Assembly (NCBI RefSeq): GCF_001646665.1
Contig: NZ_LWBU01000169.1
Span: 126,468-190,467, forward strand
DNA length: 64,000 nucleotides
Reading direction: 5' to 3'
Source: Streptomyces noursei
GTDB lineage: Bacteria > Actinomycetota > Actinomycetes > Streptomycetales > Streptomycetaceae
Part shown: positions 9,098 through 17,513 of the stretch, piece by piece
Layout: every line of letters starts with the position of its first letter
Position numbering within the stretch: the stretch's first letter is position 1
Translations under genes and position numbers: made by a program
Notes under the pieces: model-generated
What the model was told of the DNA's origin: nothing
Seen by the model: only the letters and a program-made list of their open reading frames with translations
Database searches by the model: none

Positions 9098-9775
9098 CTA
9101 GCGCAGCTCCGCCGGGGGCGTACGGGCGCTGTCGACCTTCTCGGTGCGCTCCAGCTCGCCCCACACGACGTAGCGGTAGGTGGAGGTGTAGACGGGCGTG
9201 CACGTGGTGAGCGTGATGTAGCGGCCGGGCTTGGTCCTCCCGGACTCCTTGGGCACCGGCTGGAGGACGTCCACGTTGTACTTCGAGGTCTCGGGCAGCG
9301 TCTTGTAGACCTTGTAGACGTACCAGGTGTCCTTGGTCTCGAAGACGATCGAGTCCCCGGTCTTCAGCTTGTGGATGTTGTGGAACTTCGCGCCGTGCCC
9401 GTCGCGGTGTGCCGCCAGGGAGAAGTTGCCCTGCTTGTCGGAGGGGAGGGCGGACTTCACGGGGTCGGTGTAGTAGCCCGCCACGCCGTTGTTGAGCGTC
9501 TTGGGGTCGGTGCCCTTCTTGACCAGCACCTCGCCGTTCTTCATGGCCGGTACGTGGAGGAAGCCGATGCCGTCCCTGGTGTCCAGGGCGCCGGGGGCGG
9601 CCGAGGCCCAGTGGTCGCGGACCTCGCTGCCCTGCTTGTCGGCCTCGCGGTCGGCCAGGACGTTCGTCCACCACAGCGAGTAGACGACGAAGAGGCCCAT
9701 GAGCACCCCGGCGGTGATCAGCAGCTCGCCGAAGACACTGATGACGCCGGCGATCCGGCTGCGCGCACGTGCCAC
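9098..9775 (-). CDS. Class E sortase (shorter paralogue, SrtE2-like)
   Basis: A 225-aa membrane-bound cysteine transpeptidase that attaches LAxTG-type surface proteins to peptidoglycan. An N-terminal membrane helix (about 12-35) precedes the sortase fold with catalytic His123 (AAHRD), Cys192 in TLTTC and Arg201 (TYR). The Cys-Arg spacing and the 69-residue His-Cys spacing are the same as in the neighbouring paralogue. In S. coelicolor the equivalent tandem pair anchors the long chaplins needed for aerial hyphae. The frame could be extended upstream through the neighbour, but the GTG starting VARARSRIAG places the membrane helix correctly and begins only 38 bases after the upstream gene. No LAxTG substrate was noticed in this window. 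Confidence 0.93.
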   Translation of the reverse strand: MARARSRIAGVISVFGELLITAGVLMGLFVVYSLWWTNVLADREADKQGSEVRDHWASAAPGALDTRDGIGFLHVPAMKNGEVLVKKGTDPKTLNNGVAGYYTDPVKSALPSDKQGNFSLAAHRDGHGAKFHNIHKLKTGDSIVFETKDTWYVYKVYKTLPETSKYNVDVLQPVPKESGRTKPGRYITLTTCTPVYTSTYRYVVWGELERTEKVDSARTPPAELR

Positions 9776-9813
9776 TACATCTGTCCCGTCTGGAAGGTCG
9801 AAGCCAGGCCGCC

Positions 9814-10971
9814 CTAGCCTACGAGCGCGTCCGGTTTCCCCTTGCTGCGCGGGCGTTCGTCGACCATCTTGCCCCACACGATCATGCGGTACGTACTGGT
9901 GAACTCGGGCGTGCAGGTGGTGAGGGTGATGTACCGGCCGGGGCCGGTGAAGCCCGAGCCCGCGGGCACCGGCTGGATCACCGAGACGTTCGAGGGCGGG
10001 GTCTGCGGCAGGATGCTGGTCATCTCGTACGTGTAGTACGAGTCCTGCGTCTCCACCACGATCGGGTCGCCCGGCGTCAGCCGGTTGATGTAGCGGAACG
10101 GCTCGCCGTGGGTGTTGCGGTGGCCGGCGACCGCGAAGTTGCCCCGCTTGTCGGACGGCATGGCGGTCTTGAGCTGCCCCTCGGCGTAGTGGCCGACCAT
10201 GCCCCGGTCGAGGACCCGCTTCTTGTCGATGCCCTCGGCGATGGGCACGACGACGTCCAGCTTGGGGATGTACATGATCGCGAAGCCCTGGCCCGGTTCG
10301 AAGGCGTCGGGCTTGCGGCCTTCTGCCCACGCGTTCTCGATGCCCTGTTTCGCCTCGTCGGCCTGGAAGCCGGCGCGGATGTTCGTCCACCACAGCTGGT
10401 ACGTGACGAACAGCAGCATGACGACGCCGAAGGTGATGAACAGCTCGCCGACGACCCGGCTGGCGACGACACCGACGCTGTCCTTGCGGGCCCGGGCGGC
10501 CCGCCGCGCCTCGACGCGGGTGAGCGGCCTGCCGGGGTCCGGGGACGGCGGCGGGGCGGGCGCCGGGGAGGACGCGCCCTTGCGGCGGCGTCCGCGCCCC
10601 TTGGCGGCCCTGCGGCGCTCGGCGCGGCCGCCCGTGGGCCGCTCGGGGGCGGACCCCGGCGTGGACCCCTGGGCGGCGCCCGAGGGCCCGGGGACGGGCT
10701 CGTACGGGCTCGTGGCCGGTTCGGCCACTATTCGACGGGTGGCCTCGGTGCGCAGGGCCATCGTCTCGTCGTCCGGCACGGGGCCGGCGCCGGGCGCCCA
10801 GGTACCGGCGTAAGGGTCGTGCTCAGGGCCGGGCAGTCCGGGGCCTTGAGCGGCGCCGGGGCCGCCGGCCGCGTACGGTGCCGCCCCAGGATCCGGACCC
10901 TGGGATTCCGGTTGGTTCGACGCCCGGAACCACGGCGAACCGTGCTCGTGCTCCGGACGCACCGCGGTCAC
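9814..10971 (-). CDS. Class E sortase (longer paralogue, SrtE1-like)
   Basis: A 385-aa sortase. The first 160 or so residues are a Pro/Gly/Ala/Arg-rich cytoplasmic extension with basic patches, followed by a membrane helix (about 175-197) and the sortase domain. Catalytic residues are His284 (AGHRN), Cys353 (TLTTC) and Arg362. The GTG start overlaps the stop of the upstream glutaminase gene (GTGA), so the two are translationally coupled. The long N-terminal extension is absent from the neighbouring paralogue and is the main difference between them. Known biology of the family: pentaglycine-free anchoring to the LL-diaminopimelate peptidoglycan of Streptomyces and chaplin attachment. That it shares substrates with its neighbour is inference. 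Confidence 0.93.
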   Translation of the reverse strand: MTAVRPEHEHGSPWFRASNQPESQGPDPGAAPYAAGGPGAAQGPGLPGPEHDPYAGTWAPGAGPVPDDETMALRTEATRRIVAEPATSPYEPVPGPSGAAQGSTPGSAPERPTGGRAERRRAAKGRGRRRKGASSPAPAPPPSPDPGRPLTRVEARRAARARKDSVGVVASRVVGELFITFGVVMLLFVTYQLWWTNIRAGFQADEAKQGIENAWAEGRKPDAFEPGQGFAIMYIPKLDVVVPIAEGIDKKRVLDRGMVGHYAEGQLKTAMPSDKRGNFAVAGHRNTHGEPFRYINRLTPGDPIVVETQDSYYTYEMTSILPQTPPSNVSVIQPVPAGSGFTGPGRYITLTTCTPEFTSTYRMIVWGKMVDERPRSKGKPDALVG

Positions 10972-11606
10972 GCGACGGCCTTGCCCACCACTGGAGCGAG
11001 TCCTGCCGACCGGCCGACCGCGCCGGTGTCGCCGCATTGCTCCAGCCAGTTGGCGAGCATCAGGTGGCCGTACTCCGTGAGCACGGACTCCGGGTGGAAC
11101 TGCACGCCCTCGACGGCGTACTCGCGGTGGCGCAGGCCCATGATGATGCCGTCCTCGGTCCGCGCGGTGACCTCCAGGACACCCGGCAGTTCCGCGGGCT
11201 CGGCGGCCAGCGAGTGGTAGCGGGTCGCGGTGAACGGCGAGGGCAGTCCGGTGAAGACGCCGCGGCCCTCGTGCACGACGGGCGAGGTCTTGCCGTGCAG
11301 CAGCTCGGGGGCGCGGTCGACGACGCCGCCGTAGGCCACCGCCATCGACTGCATGCCGAGGCACACGCCGAAGACCGGGATGCCAGTGCGGGCGCAGTGC
11401 CGGACCATGTCGACGCAGACGCCGGCCTCCTCGGGGGTGCCGGGGCCGGGCGAGAGCAGGACGCCGTCGAACCCGTCCTCCGCGTGGCCCAGCTCGACCT
11501 CGTCGTTGCGCCGGACCTCGCACTCGGCACCGAGCTGGTAGAGGTACTGGACCAGGTTGAAGACGAAGCTGTCGTAGTTGTCGACGACGAGAATGCGCGC
11601 GCTCAC
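10968..11606 (-). CDS. pabA: Aminodeoxychorismate/anthranilate synthase component II (glutamine amidotransferase)
   Basis: A 212-aa class I glutamine amidotransferase that hydrolyses glutamine and passes ammonia to a chorismate-using partner (PabB or TrpE). Visible motifs are DNYDSF at the N-terminus, the oxyanion-loop LLSPGPG, nucleophile Cys82 in FGVCLGMQ and the His-Glu pair in FHPES. The GTG start overlaps the stop of the 53-aa membrane protein gene, and its stop overlaps the longer sortase gene, so all three form one coupled unit. No component I gene is present here, so PabA and TrpG roles cannot be separated. A folate (pabA) or dual role is most likely for this conserved locus. Confidence 0.9.
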   Translation of the reverse strand: MSARILVVDNYDSFVFNLVQYLYQLGAECEVRRNDEVELGHAEDGFDGVLLSPGPGTPEEAGVCVDMVRHCARTGIPVFGVCLGMQSMAVAYGGVVDRAPELLHGKTSPVVHEGRGVFTGLPSPFTATRYHSLAAEPAELPGVLEVTARTEDGIIMGLRHREYAVEGVQFHPESVLTEYGHLMLANWLEQCGDTGAVGRSAGLAPVVGKAVA

Positions 11607-11764
11607 TGACCGTCCACCGTCACATCGTTGAACGGAAGCAGAGGTTCCGCCCAGGGGAACACGTACTGGAAGAGCACGTAGACCACCGCGAGGACCAGCA
11701 CGAGCGAGATCAGTGCCCGCACCCACGCGTTGCCCGGCAGATGCCGCCAGATCCAGCCGTACAT
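11603..11764 (-). CDS. Small conserved membrane protein (53 aa), function unknown
   Basis: A 53-residue protein starting MYGWIWRHLPG, with one membrane segment (about 15-38) followed by a short polar tail FNDVTVDGQ. The family is recognisable as a conserved Streptomyces neighbour of pabA, but I know no function. The stop overlaps the pabA start by four bases (GTGA), which supports a translated gene. A longer in-frame extension upstream exists but adds only basic, proline-rich residues without membrane character; the ATG at 11764 has GGCAGG upstream. Possible roles (sortase helper, membrane adaptor) would be guesses. Confidence 0.75.
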   Translation of the reverse strand: MYGWIWRHLPGNAWVRALISLVLVLAVVYVLFQYVFPWAEPLLPFNDVTVDGQ

Positions 11765-11938
11765 GACGCCTGCCGGTCCTTCCGTCGAATGCCTCGGATG
11801 CCCTTCGATACCGCACCAGAGTACGGGGCGATGCCGCCCGGGTGGGTCAGCTGTGGAAAGCCGGGCGCCCGCCCCCTCCGTCACGGACCGGTGGCCTCCG
11901 GTCGCCCCCGGACCCGCCCGCGGCTCCGCCCCCGCCGG

Positions 11939-12742
11939 TCAGTCGGTGGACTCGGTGGACTCGGTGGCCCCCGCGGCGTCCTCCGGCTCCGCGTGGTGGA
12001 GGTCCACCGTGCCCGAGTAACCGGGGAGGCTCACCGCCTCGTGGTCGTCGACCTTCCAGCCGAGCCCGTACGCCTTCACGTACAGCAGGTAGTTCTGGAC
12101 GGCCGTGGAGTCGTCCAGCGCGCGCTGGAGCTTGCCCGTGTCACCTACGGCGGTGATCCGGTAGGGCGGGGAGTAGACGCGGCCCTGGAGGATCAGGGTG
12201 TTGCCGACGCAGCGCACCGCGCTGGTGGAGATCAGCCGCTGGTCCATGACCCGGATGCCCTTGGCGCCGCCCTTCCACAGGGCGTTGACGACCGCCTGGA
12301 GGTCCTGCTGGTGGATGACCAGATCGTTGGCCTGGGGCTCGGGGTAGCCGGGAGCCGCCTGGGCGCCGGGCGGGGCATCGTTGAGGGTCACCGTCAGGCC
12401 CCGGCCCGCGACCTTGGTGGTGCCGGCGGCCTTCTCCAGGGCGCCGAGCCGGGCGTCCTCCGCCTTGGTGGAGCCGTCGTCGCGGCGGGCGAGGGCGTCG
12501 ACCTCGTCCCGGACCCTCGCGGTCGTCTCGTCGAGCTCGGCGTTCTTCTGGCTGCGCTCGCGGACGAGGTCGGACAGCTTCAGCAGGGAGGCGTCCGTGC
12601 GGATGTTGGTGCCCTTGGCGGTGTTGAAGCTGGTGACGAAGATCAGGCCGGCGAGCGCGAAGACGGCAGCGGTGAGCAACCGGACCGGATGCCACTTGCG
12701 GCGCCCGGCCGGCTCTTGGGGAGAGTCGGCGGAATTGCTCAA
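11939..12742 (-). CDS. DUF881 family membrane protein
   Basis: A 267-aa protein with a basic N-terminus, one membrane segment (about 18-39), a coiled-coil-prone region (about 55-95) and the extracytoplasmic DUF881 domain (about 105-250), including [14 protein letters not shown] and the conserved [15 protein letters not shown]881 proteins occur near division genes in Actinobacteria and Firmicutes (YlxW/YlxX type), but no biochemical activity is established. It is divergent from crgA across a 148-base gap, so a link to septum control is a reasonable inference. The acidic Ser/Thr/Glu tail is low complexity. Confidence 0.88.
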   Translation of the reverse strand: MSNSADSPQEPAGRRKWHPVRLLTAAVFALAGLIFVTSFNTAKGTNIRTDASLLKLSDLVRERSQKNAELDETTARVRDEVDALARRDDGSTKAEDARLGALEKAAGTTKVAGRGLTVTLNDAPPGAQAAPGYPEPQANDLVIHQQDLQAVVNALWKGGAKGIRVMDQRLISTSAVRCVGNTLILQGRVYSPPYRITAVGDTGKLQRALDDSTAVQNYLLYVKAYGLGWKVDDHEAVSLPGYSGTVDLHHAEPEDAAGATESTESTD

Positions 12743-12890
12743 CGTACCCTTATCTCCTTCAGCCCCGCGGAACCACTACGCTAACGGACGCCCGGGTGAG
12801 GCAGCGGTCCCCCTCGCCTCCGCCCCGGCGACCAGCCCCGAAGCCACAGTTCCTGCGCGGTCACGCAGCGCATCGACAGGAGAGTCCCTC

Positions 12891-13148
12891 GTGCCGAAGT
12901 CACGTATCCGCAAGAAGGCCGAGTTCACGCCGCCGCCGTCCCCGAAGCAGGCGACCAACATCAAGCTGACCAGCCGCAGCTGGGTGGCCCCGGTGATGCT
13001 GGCGCTGTTCGCCATCGGTCTCGCCTGGATCGTGGTCTTCTACGTCACGGACGGGTCCCTGCCCGTGAAGTCGCTCGGGAACCTCAACATCGTGGTCGGC
13101 TTCGGCTTCATCGCGGCGGGCTTCGGCGTCTCCACCCAGTGGAAGTAG
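12891..13148 (+). CDS. crgA: Cell division protein CrgA
   Basis: An 85-aa membrane protein with a basic N-terminal tail (PKSRIRKK) and two membrane segments (about 32-54 and 63-82). CrgA was described in Streptomyces as coordinating growth and FtsZ-dependent septation of aerial hyphae, and in mycobacteria as a divisome scaffold. Length and motif order are standard for the family. The GTG at 12891 has AGGAGAG seven bases upstream. A longer open frame exists upstream, but it runs through the divergent intergenic region and into the opposite-strand DUF881 gene. Confidence 0.96.
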   Translation: MPKSRIRKKAEFTPPPSPKQATNIKLTSRSWVAPVMLALFAIGLAWIVVFYVTDGSLPVKSLGNLNIVVGFGFIAAGFGVSTQWK

Positions 13149-13181
13149 CGGCCGGGCCTCCCGGTCAAGCCCTGCCCTGAG

Positions 13182-13396
13182 TTATCCACAGCGTTGTGCA
13201 CAGCGCGTGGAAAAGGTCAGACGATCTGTGGATAACTTGCATCGAGTTGACGCCGATGTGATCGCAGCCGACCGCCCCCGCAGGTCGGCGCGCCCCTTGC
13301 CGGACCTGAGAAACCGCAGGTCAGAGGCGAGGGGCACAGGCGTTCCCGACACGTTGCGCAAGATCGAACACACGCTGTGGACAACGGTGGGGACAA
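13182..13396. promoter_or_regulatory. DnaA-box cluster outside oriC
   Basis: In the 255-base gap between the convergent crgA and rhomboid genes are TTATCCACA (13182-13190, +), TTATCCACA (13227-13235, -) and TTGTCCACA (13376-13384, -). All three match DnaA-box consensus forms perfectly. One-mismatch forms lie at 13194-13202 and 13388-13396. There is no gene or terminator to explain them. Clusters outside oriC that affect replication control have been reported in S. coelicolor; the role here is inference. Confidence 0.6.
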
Positions 13397-13403
13397 TCAC
13401 CGC

Positions 13404-14267
13404 TCAGGTGAGCGCGGCCGTCCTCAGCACCACGGTGGCCAGGGCCAGCCCGAGCACCAGCGCGCACGCGGCGCCCTGCAGCAGCGCCCGCCGCTCACGG
13501 GGGCCGTTGACCATGGCGTACGCGAGGATCACGCCGGCGATCAGGCCACCGATGTGCGCCTCCCACGCGATCCCGTCCCACGCGAAGGTGATCACCAGGT
13601 TGATCACCACCAGGGCCATGATGGGCCGCATGTCCCGGTTGAGCCGTCGCACCAGGACCACGGTGGCGCCCAGCAGCCCGTAGATCGCGCCCGAAGCACC
13701 GAGCGAGCCCTGGTTCTCCGCGGCGATCAGGTAGGTGAAGGCGCTGCCGGCCAGGCCGGACAGCAGGTAGAGCGTCAGGTACCTGACCCGCCCCAGCTCC
13801 TCCTCCAGGGTGCCGCCGAGCAGCCACAGCAACATCATGTTGCCGGCGATGTGCCAGACCTCCTGGTGCAGGAACATCGAGGTCACCAGCCGGTACCACT
13901 CGCCGTCCGCGACACCCACCACCCGGCCGAGATCGGGGTCGAAGGCGAACCCGATGAGCACCGTCTCGTCGATGAGGGCCGGGTTCAGCCTGCCGAGCAG
14001 GAAGATCAGCAGGTTCAGCCCGATCAGGACCTGGGTGACCAGGTGCGGGTGGCCGGCCGTGATCCGCCCGCCGGCGATCGTGCGCGGCTGGTTGGCGGTG
14101 CGGGAGTGCCCGGTGCCCGAGCCGTCGCGCACGCACTCCGGGCACTGGAAGCCCACCGCCGCGTCCACCATGCAGGCGTGGCAGATCGGCCGCTCGCAGC
14201 GCGTGCAGCGGACCCCCGTCTCCACGCCGGGGTGGCGGTAGCAGCCCGGCATCTGCGCCTGCTCCAT
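13404..14267 (-). CDS. Rhomboid family intramembrane serine protease with N-terminal zinc finger
   Basis: A 287-aa protein. Residues 7-45 hold paired CxxC/CxxH motifs resembling a B-box-type zinc finger (MPGCYRHPG, RCTRCERPIC, CPEC). The rhomboid domain (about 75-285) has six or more membrane helices, the HxxxN-like loop (WHIAGNMM), catalytic Ser192 in GASGAIYG and His238 in WEAHIGG. It cleaves membrane substrates inside the bilayer; the substrate is unknown. The ATG follows GAGGGG. A hairpin (14313-14344) separates it from the cyclophilin gene upstream, so it probably has its own promoter. Confidence 0.93.
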   Translation of the reverse strand: MEQAQMPGCYRHPGVETGVRCTRCERPICHACMVDAAVGFQCPECVRDGSGTGHSRTANQPRTIAGGRITAGHPHLVTQVLIGLNLLIFLLGRLNPALIDETVLIGFAFDPDLGRVVGVADGEWYRLVTSMFLHQEVWHIAGNMMLLWLLGGTLEEELGRVRYLTLYLLSGLAGSAFTYLIAAENQGSLGASGAIYGLLGATVVLVRRLNRDMRPIMALVVINLVITFAWDGIAWEAHIGGLIAGVILAYAMVNGPRERRALLQGAACALVLGLALATVVLRTAALT

Positions 14268-14312
14268 GGGATCCCCTCGTCGGCCTCGCGGCCTGTGCCC
14301 GTACGACGACAA

Positions 14313-14344
14313 CGCCTCGTCCATCCTTACGGATGGACGAGGCG
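14313..14344 (-). terminator. Terminator after cyclophilin gene
   Basis: A perfect 14-bp inverted repeat (14313-14326 with 14331-14344) and a 4-base loop, located downstream of the minus-strand cyclophilin stop at 14401 and upstream of the rhomboid gene. Confidence 0.8.
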
Positions 14345-14400
14345 GAAAGGTTCCCCCGGCGTCATGGGCGACAGCGGCAGGGGGGCGCCCGGGGCCCGGA

Positions 14401-14934
14401 TCAGGCCGCGCGGGTCTCGACCTGGACGGACTCGATGACCACGTCCTTGACCGGGCGGTCCGTGCGCGGGTTGGTCTGGGTGCCGGCGATCGTGTCCACG
14501 ACCTTCTTGCCGGCCTCGTTGGCGACCACACCGAAGATCGTGTGCTTGCCGGTCAGCCACGTGGTGGGGGCCACGGTGATGAAGAACTGCGAACCGTTGG
14601 TGCCCGGACCGGCGTTGGCCATGGCCAGCAGGTACGGCTGGTTGAAGGACAGCTCCGGGTGGAACTCGTCACCGAACTCGTAGCCCGGGCCACCGGTGCC
14701 GTTGCCCAGCGGGTCGCCGCCCTGGATCATGAAGCCGCTGATGACACGGTGGAAAACCGTGCCGTCGTAGAGGCGGTCGGTGGACTTCTTCCCGGTCGCC
14801 GGGTGGGTCCACTCGCGCTCGCCCTTGGCGAGCTCGACGAAGTTCTTGACCGTCTTCGGCGCGTGGTCCGGGAAGAGCCGGATCTCGATGTCGCCGTGGT
14901 TGGTCTTCAGGGTGGCGTAAAGCTGCTCGGCCAC
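14401..14934 (-). CDS. ppiA: Peptidyl-prolyl cis-trans isomerase, cyclophilin type
   Basis: A 177-aa cytoplasmic cyclophilin that speeds proline isomerisation during folding. Signature residues are FHRVISGFMIQGGDP, the GSQFFIT core and the Trp-containing TWLTGKHTIFG. There is no signal peptide. The GTG at 14934 (VAEQLYATLKT) has GGAAGG eight to ten bases upstream; a longer frame adds unrelated residues from the opposite intergenic strand. Conserved Streptomyces neighbour of the rhomboid gene; no functional coupling is evident. Confidence 0.95.
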   Translation of the reverse strand: MAEQLYATLKTNHGDIEIRLFPDHAPKTVKNFVELAKGEREWTHPATGKKSTDRLYDGTVFHRVISGFMIQGGDPLGNGTGGPGYEFGDEFHPELSFNQPYLLAMANAGPGTNGSQFFITVAPTTWLTGKHTIFGVVANEAGKKVVDTIAGTQTNPRTDRPVKDVVIESVQVETRAA

Positions 14935-15200
14935 GATGTGCCTTCCGTAAGTCTGCTCTGACGTCCACCGATCCTCGCACGGAAGGGCCGCCCACGAAGA
15001 AAGGTGGGCCCGTCCTGGCGGAAGCGCCGCGCGGGAGGGCGAACCGTGGCAGCGTGGCCACAGGGCCCGTGGTGGTGACGCGTTCGCGCGCCGATGCCCC
15101 GGATGCCCCCGCACCGCATGCCGACCATGACACCGACAGGCATGATTTCAAACAGGACGGAAAGGCGAATACCGACCCCGCCACCGAGGAGGAGGATCCC

Positions 15201-15917
15201 GTGACCCGCAAGGACAGCGTGCGCGCCGCGACCAGCTCGGCAAAGGAAAGCGTGCGACACGCCGCGGAAGTGGTGGCGCCCTATGCCGAAACGGCAAAGG
15301 ACACGGCCGCGCACTACGCGCAGCATTACGCGAACGAGGCACGTGTCAGGGTCGCGCCGAAGGTCTCGAAGGCCGCGCGTCAGGCCCGTACTCAGGCACG
15401 AGTCCAGTTCGACACGCGCGTCGCCCCCCATGTGCCGCCGAGGGTCGACGAGGCCGCGCATCGCGCAGCGGTCCGGACCCGTCAGGCCGCACGTCAGGCA
15501 GCCGACTACACCAAGCCGCGGGTGGAGCAGGCGGTGGCCGCCACTCAACCCGTGAGGGAGCAGGCGATGGCCCGCTCGGTCGCCGCCGTGGCCGCCGTAC
15601 GCGGTCAGGTGACGGTCAAGGACATTCAGAGGATCGTGAGGAAGCACGAGCGTCGGGCCAGGGCCGGCCGCATCGCCAAGGGGCTCGCGGTCTTCGGCGT
15701 TCTGGCCGGCAGCGCGTTCGCCGCATGGAAGTGGTGGGACAAGCAGGCCAACCCGGACTGGCTGGTCGAGCCCCCGGCTCCCACCGAGGTCCCGGAGCGC
15801 ACTCCGCTGACCTCCGTCGACGGTACGGGCCCGGCCGCACTCGACCCCGAGGTGGAGGCCAAGCAGGCGGAGGCCGAAGCCGACGCCGACGCGGGTACGG
15901 ACGACGAGCGCCGTTAG
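15201..15917 (+). CDS. DUF5324 family protein
   Basis: A 238-aa protein of the Streptomyces DUF5324 family. It is mostly long Ala/Arg/Gln-rich helices (about 1-165) with heptad-like spacing. A hydrophobic stretch (about 165-180, GLAVFGVLAGSAFAAW) is followed by the conserved KWWDKQANPDWLVEPP, and the tail is acidic. It looks like an amphipathic helical bundle tethered to the membrane, reminiscent of apolipoprotein- or LEA-like proteins; that is inference only. The GTG at 15201 has GAGGAGGAGG upstream and matches where family similarity begins. Confidence 0.85.
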   Translation: MTRKDSVRAATSSAKESVRHAAEVVAPYAETAKDTAAHYAQHYANEARVRVAPKVSKAARQARTQARVQFDTRVAPHVPPRVDEAAHRAAVRTRQAARQAADYTKPRVEQAVAATQPVREQAMARSVAAVAAVRGQVTVKDIQRIVRKHERRARAGRIAKGLAVFGVLAGSAFAAWKWWDKQANPDWLVEPPAPTEVPERTPLTSVDGTGPAALDPEVEAKQAEAEADADAGTDDERR

Positions 15918-16024
15918 GGTCTTTCGCCGGTTCGGATCCGATGGTCCGGGGGTGGCGGGGACGACGTCGCCGCGAGGCGCGGTGTCCCGGCGTCACGAGC
16001 CCGGCAGGATCCGGACGACAGGCC

Positions 16025-16576
16025 CTAGGCGGCAAGGGCGAGATCACCACGACCGACCCGGTCGGCGTCGTCGGCACGGTCGGCCTTCTCCATGAGGTCG
16101 ATCCGGTCGGCGAGGTCGGCCGGGTCGGTCGCGTCCGTGACGTCCGCCGGGTGCGGGATGCGGGCGGCGGGCAGGTGGCGTACGGAGGGGGAGGAGCCGT
16201 GCGCCTCGGCCCGGATGCGCTGTTTGATGGTGGGCGGCAGGGACCGGAAGTCGTGGTTGGCTCCCCAGACCGGGGTGGAGCAGCGGGGCGCGGGGACGGC
16301 CGCGGGTGCGGGTTCGGCGCCTGGTGCGGGTTCGGGCGCGGGCGCGGTCGTGGATTCGGGCGCGGTCGTGGATTCGGGCGCGGTCGTGGATTCGGGCGCG
16401 GTCGCGGTCGCGCGGGCCGCGGCGGTGGCGCCGGCGGCGGGCGTCCCGGCGGCGTACACCGGAACGGCGGCCTTCGGCGTGCGCTTCAGGCCGAGGGAGG
16501 TGAGGATCGCGGACAGGAGAGAGAAGAAGGCGGTCCAGAAGTGCGTGACCTGGTGCGTGACCTTGACGGCAGCCAT
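16025..16576 (-). CDS. DUF6344-like protein with Pro/Ala/Thr repeats
   Basis: A 183-aa protein with a hydrophobic N-terminal helix (about 12-33, FWTAFFSLLSAILTSLGL), a low-complexity middle with three exact APESTT units, and a conserved C-terminal block including SLPPTIKQRIRAEAHGSS. From memory the C-terminal block is the hallmark of DUF6344, a Streptomyces-restricted family without known role. The 18-base DNA repeat (16346-16399) codes for the APESTT units, so repeat number may vary between strains. Secretion or membrane anchoring through the N-terminal helix is likely. Confidence 0.75.
   Translation of the reverse strand: MAAVKVTHQVTHFWTAFFSLLSAILTSLGLKRTPKAAVPVYAAGTPAAGATAAARATATAPESTTAPESTTAPESTTAPAPEPAPGAEPAPAAVPAPRCSTPVWGANHDFRSLPPTIKQRIRAEAHGSSPSVRHLPAARIPHPADVTDATDPADLADRIDLMEKADRADDADRVGRGDLALAA
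16346..16399. repeat. Three 18-base tandem repeats inside the DUF6344-like gene
   Basis: Three consecutive identical copies of GGTCGTGGATTCGGGCGC, in frame with the gene and coding for APESTT units on the minus strand. Confidence 0.85.
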
Positions 16577-16696
16577 GGCCCCTCGCTTTCGGGTTGAGCG
16601 ATCTACATACCTTTCTCATGATGTGTACGCATCTCGGGATGCGGCGGAGCAACGCCACCGCTGCGCAGTTCTTCCGATGAACACCACTCGTACGGC

Positions 16697-17461
16697 TCAG
16701 GCCGCCGTCGGGAAGTAGCGCGTGAACGGGTCCGGGCTGACCCCCATCACCTCGCCGAAGGGCGTGGACAGGTAGTGGATCAGGAGCCCCAGGAACACCG
16801 TGAGCACGACCATGCCCATCGCCATCATCAGCTGTCCGGGGCTGCGCCCGATGCCGAAGAAGAACAGCATCCCGACCGACAGGACCGCCCCGACGAGGAT
16901 GCCGGCCCAAAGCACCGGTGACAGGGTCTCCTGGGACACCGCCTCCCGGCCGCGCCGGGCGTCGTCGAGCGCGCTGAGCTGACCGAGCAGTTCCAGGGCC
17001 GTCACCTCCTGCGAGGAGGTCGCCTCGGGCGGCGCGGCGGCCACCGCCCGCAGTTCCCGCACCAGGTGCCACCCGGTGTCGTTCGGCTCCGCCCCCTGCC
17101 GCATGCGCGGCCACTCGCCCCGGACCACATGGACGGCATAACGCCGGGCCACGGCGTCGACCCGCTCCTTCTGGTCGGCGGGCAGCCCCTCCGCGAGGAC
17201 GGTCATCTGGTGCAGGGCGCCCGCCTCGGTGGAGGTGTGGCTCTCCGCGTCACCGCGCAGCTCCCAGACGGAGACCAGGGCGAGGCCGAGCAGCAGCGCG
17301 TACAGCAGGGCGATCATCATCGACATGTACTCGGCCACTTCCCCGCCGTCCTCCTCCTCTTCTGCCTCGGGGGGGTGGAAGTGGCGCCAGGCCACGACGG
17401 CGCCCGCGGCGACCAGTGCGGCGAGCAGCCCGAAGGTCAGCGTCGCGATCACGTGCTCCAT
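16697..17461 (-). CDS. DUF4239 domain membrane protein
   Basis: A 254-aa integral membrane protein: helix about 3-24, the conserved EYMSMMIALLYALLLGLALVSVWE (second helix, about 43-66), a 100-residue soluble domain, and two C-terminal helices (about 178-199 and 205-228). This layout fits DUF4239/bestrophin-like proteins, whose function is unproven (possible ion channel). The ATG at 17461 is favoured because AGGAGGAG lies at proper spacing; a GTG two codons earlier is too close to it. The final PFGEVMGVSPDPF is the family C-terminal signature. Confidence 0.88.
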   Translation of the reverse strand: MEHVIATLTFGLLAALVAAGAVVAWRHFHPPEAEEEEDGGEVAEYMSMMIALLYALLLGLALVSVWELRGDAESHTSTEAGALHQMTVLAEGLPADQKERVDAVARRYAVHVVRGEWPRMRQGAEPNDTGWHLVRELRAVAAAPPEATSSQEVTALELLGQLSALDDARRGREAVSQETLSPVLWAGILVGAVLSVGMLFFFGIGRSPGQLMMAMGMVVLTVFLGLLIHYLSTPFGEVMGVSPDPFTRYFPTAA

Positions 17462-17513
17462 GGCCACTCCTCCTGCTCGTCGGGGCCGGTCGTGGTGCGG
17501 GTGGGGATCGGCG

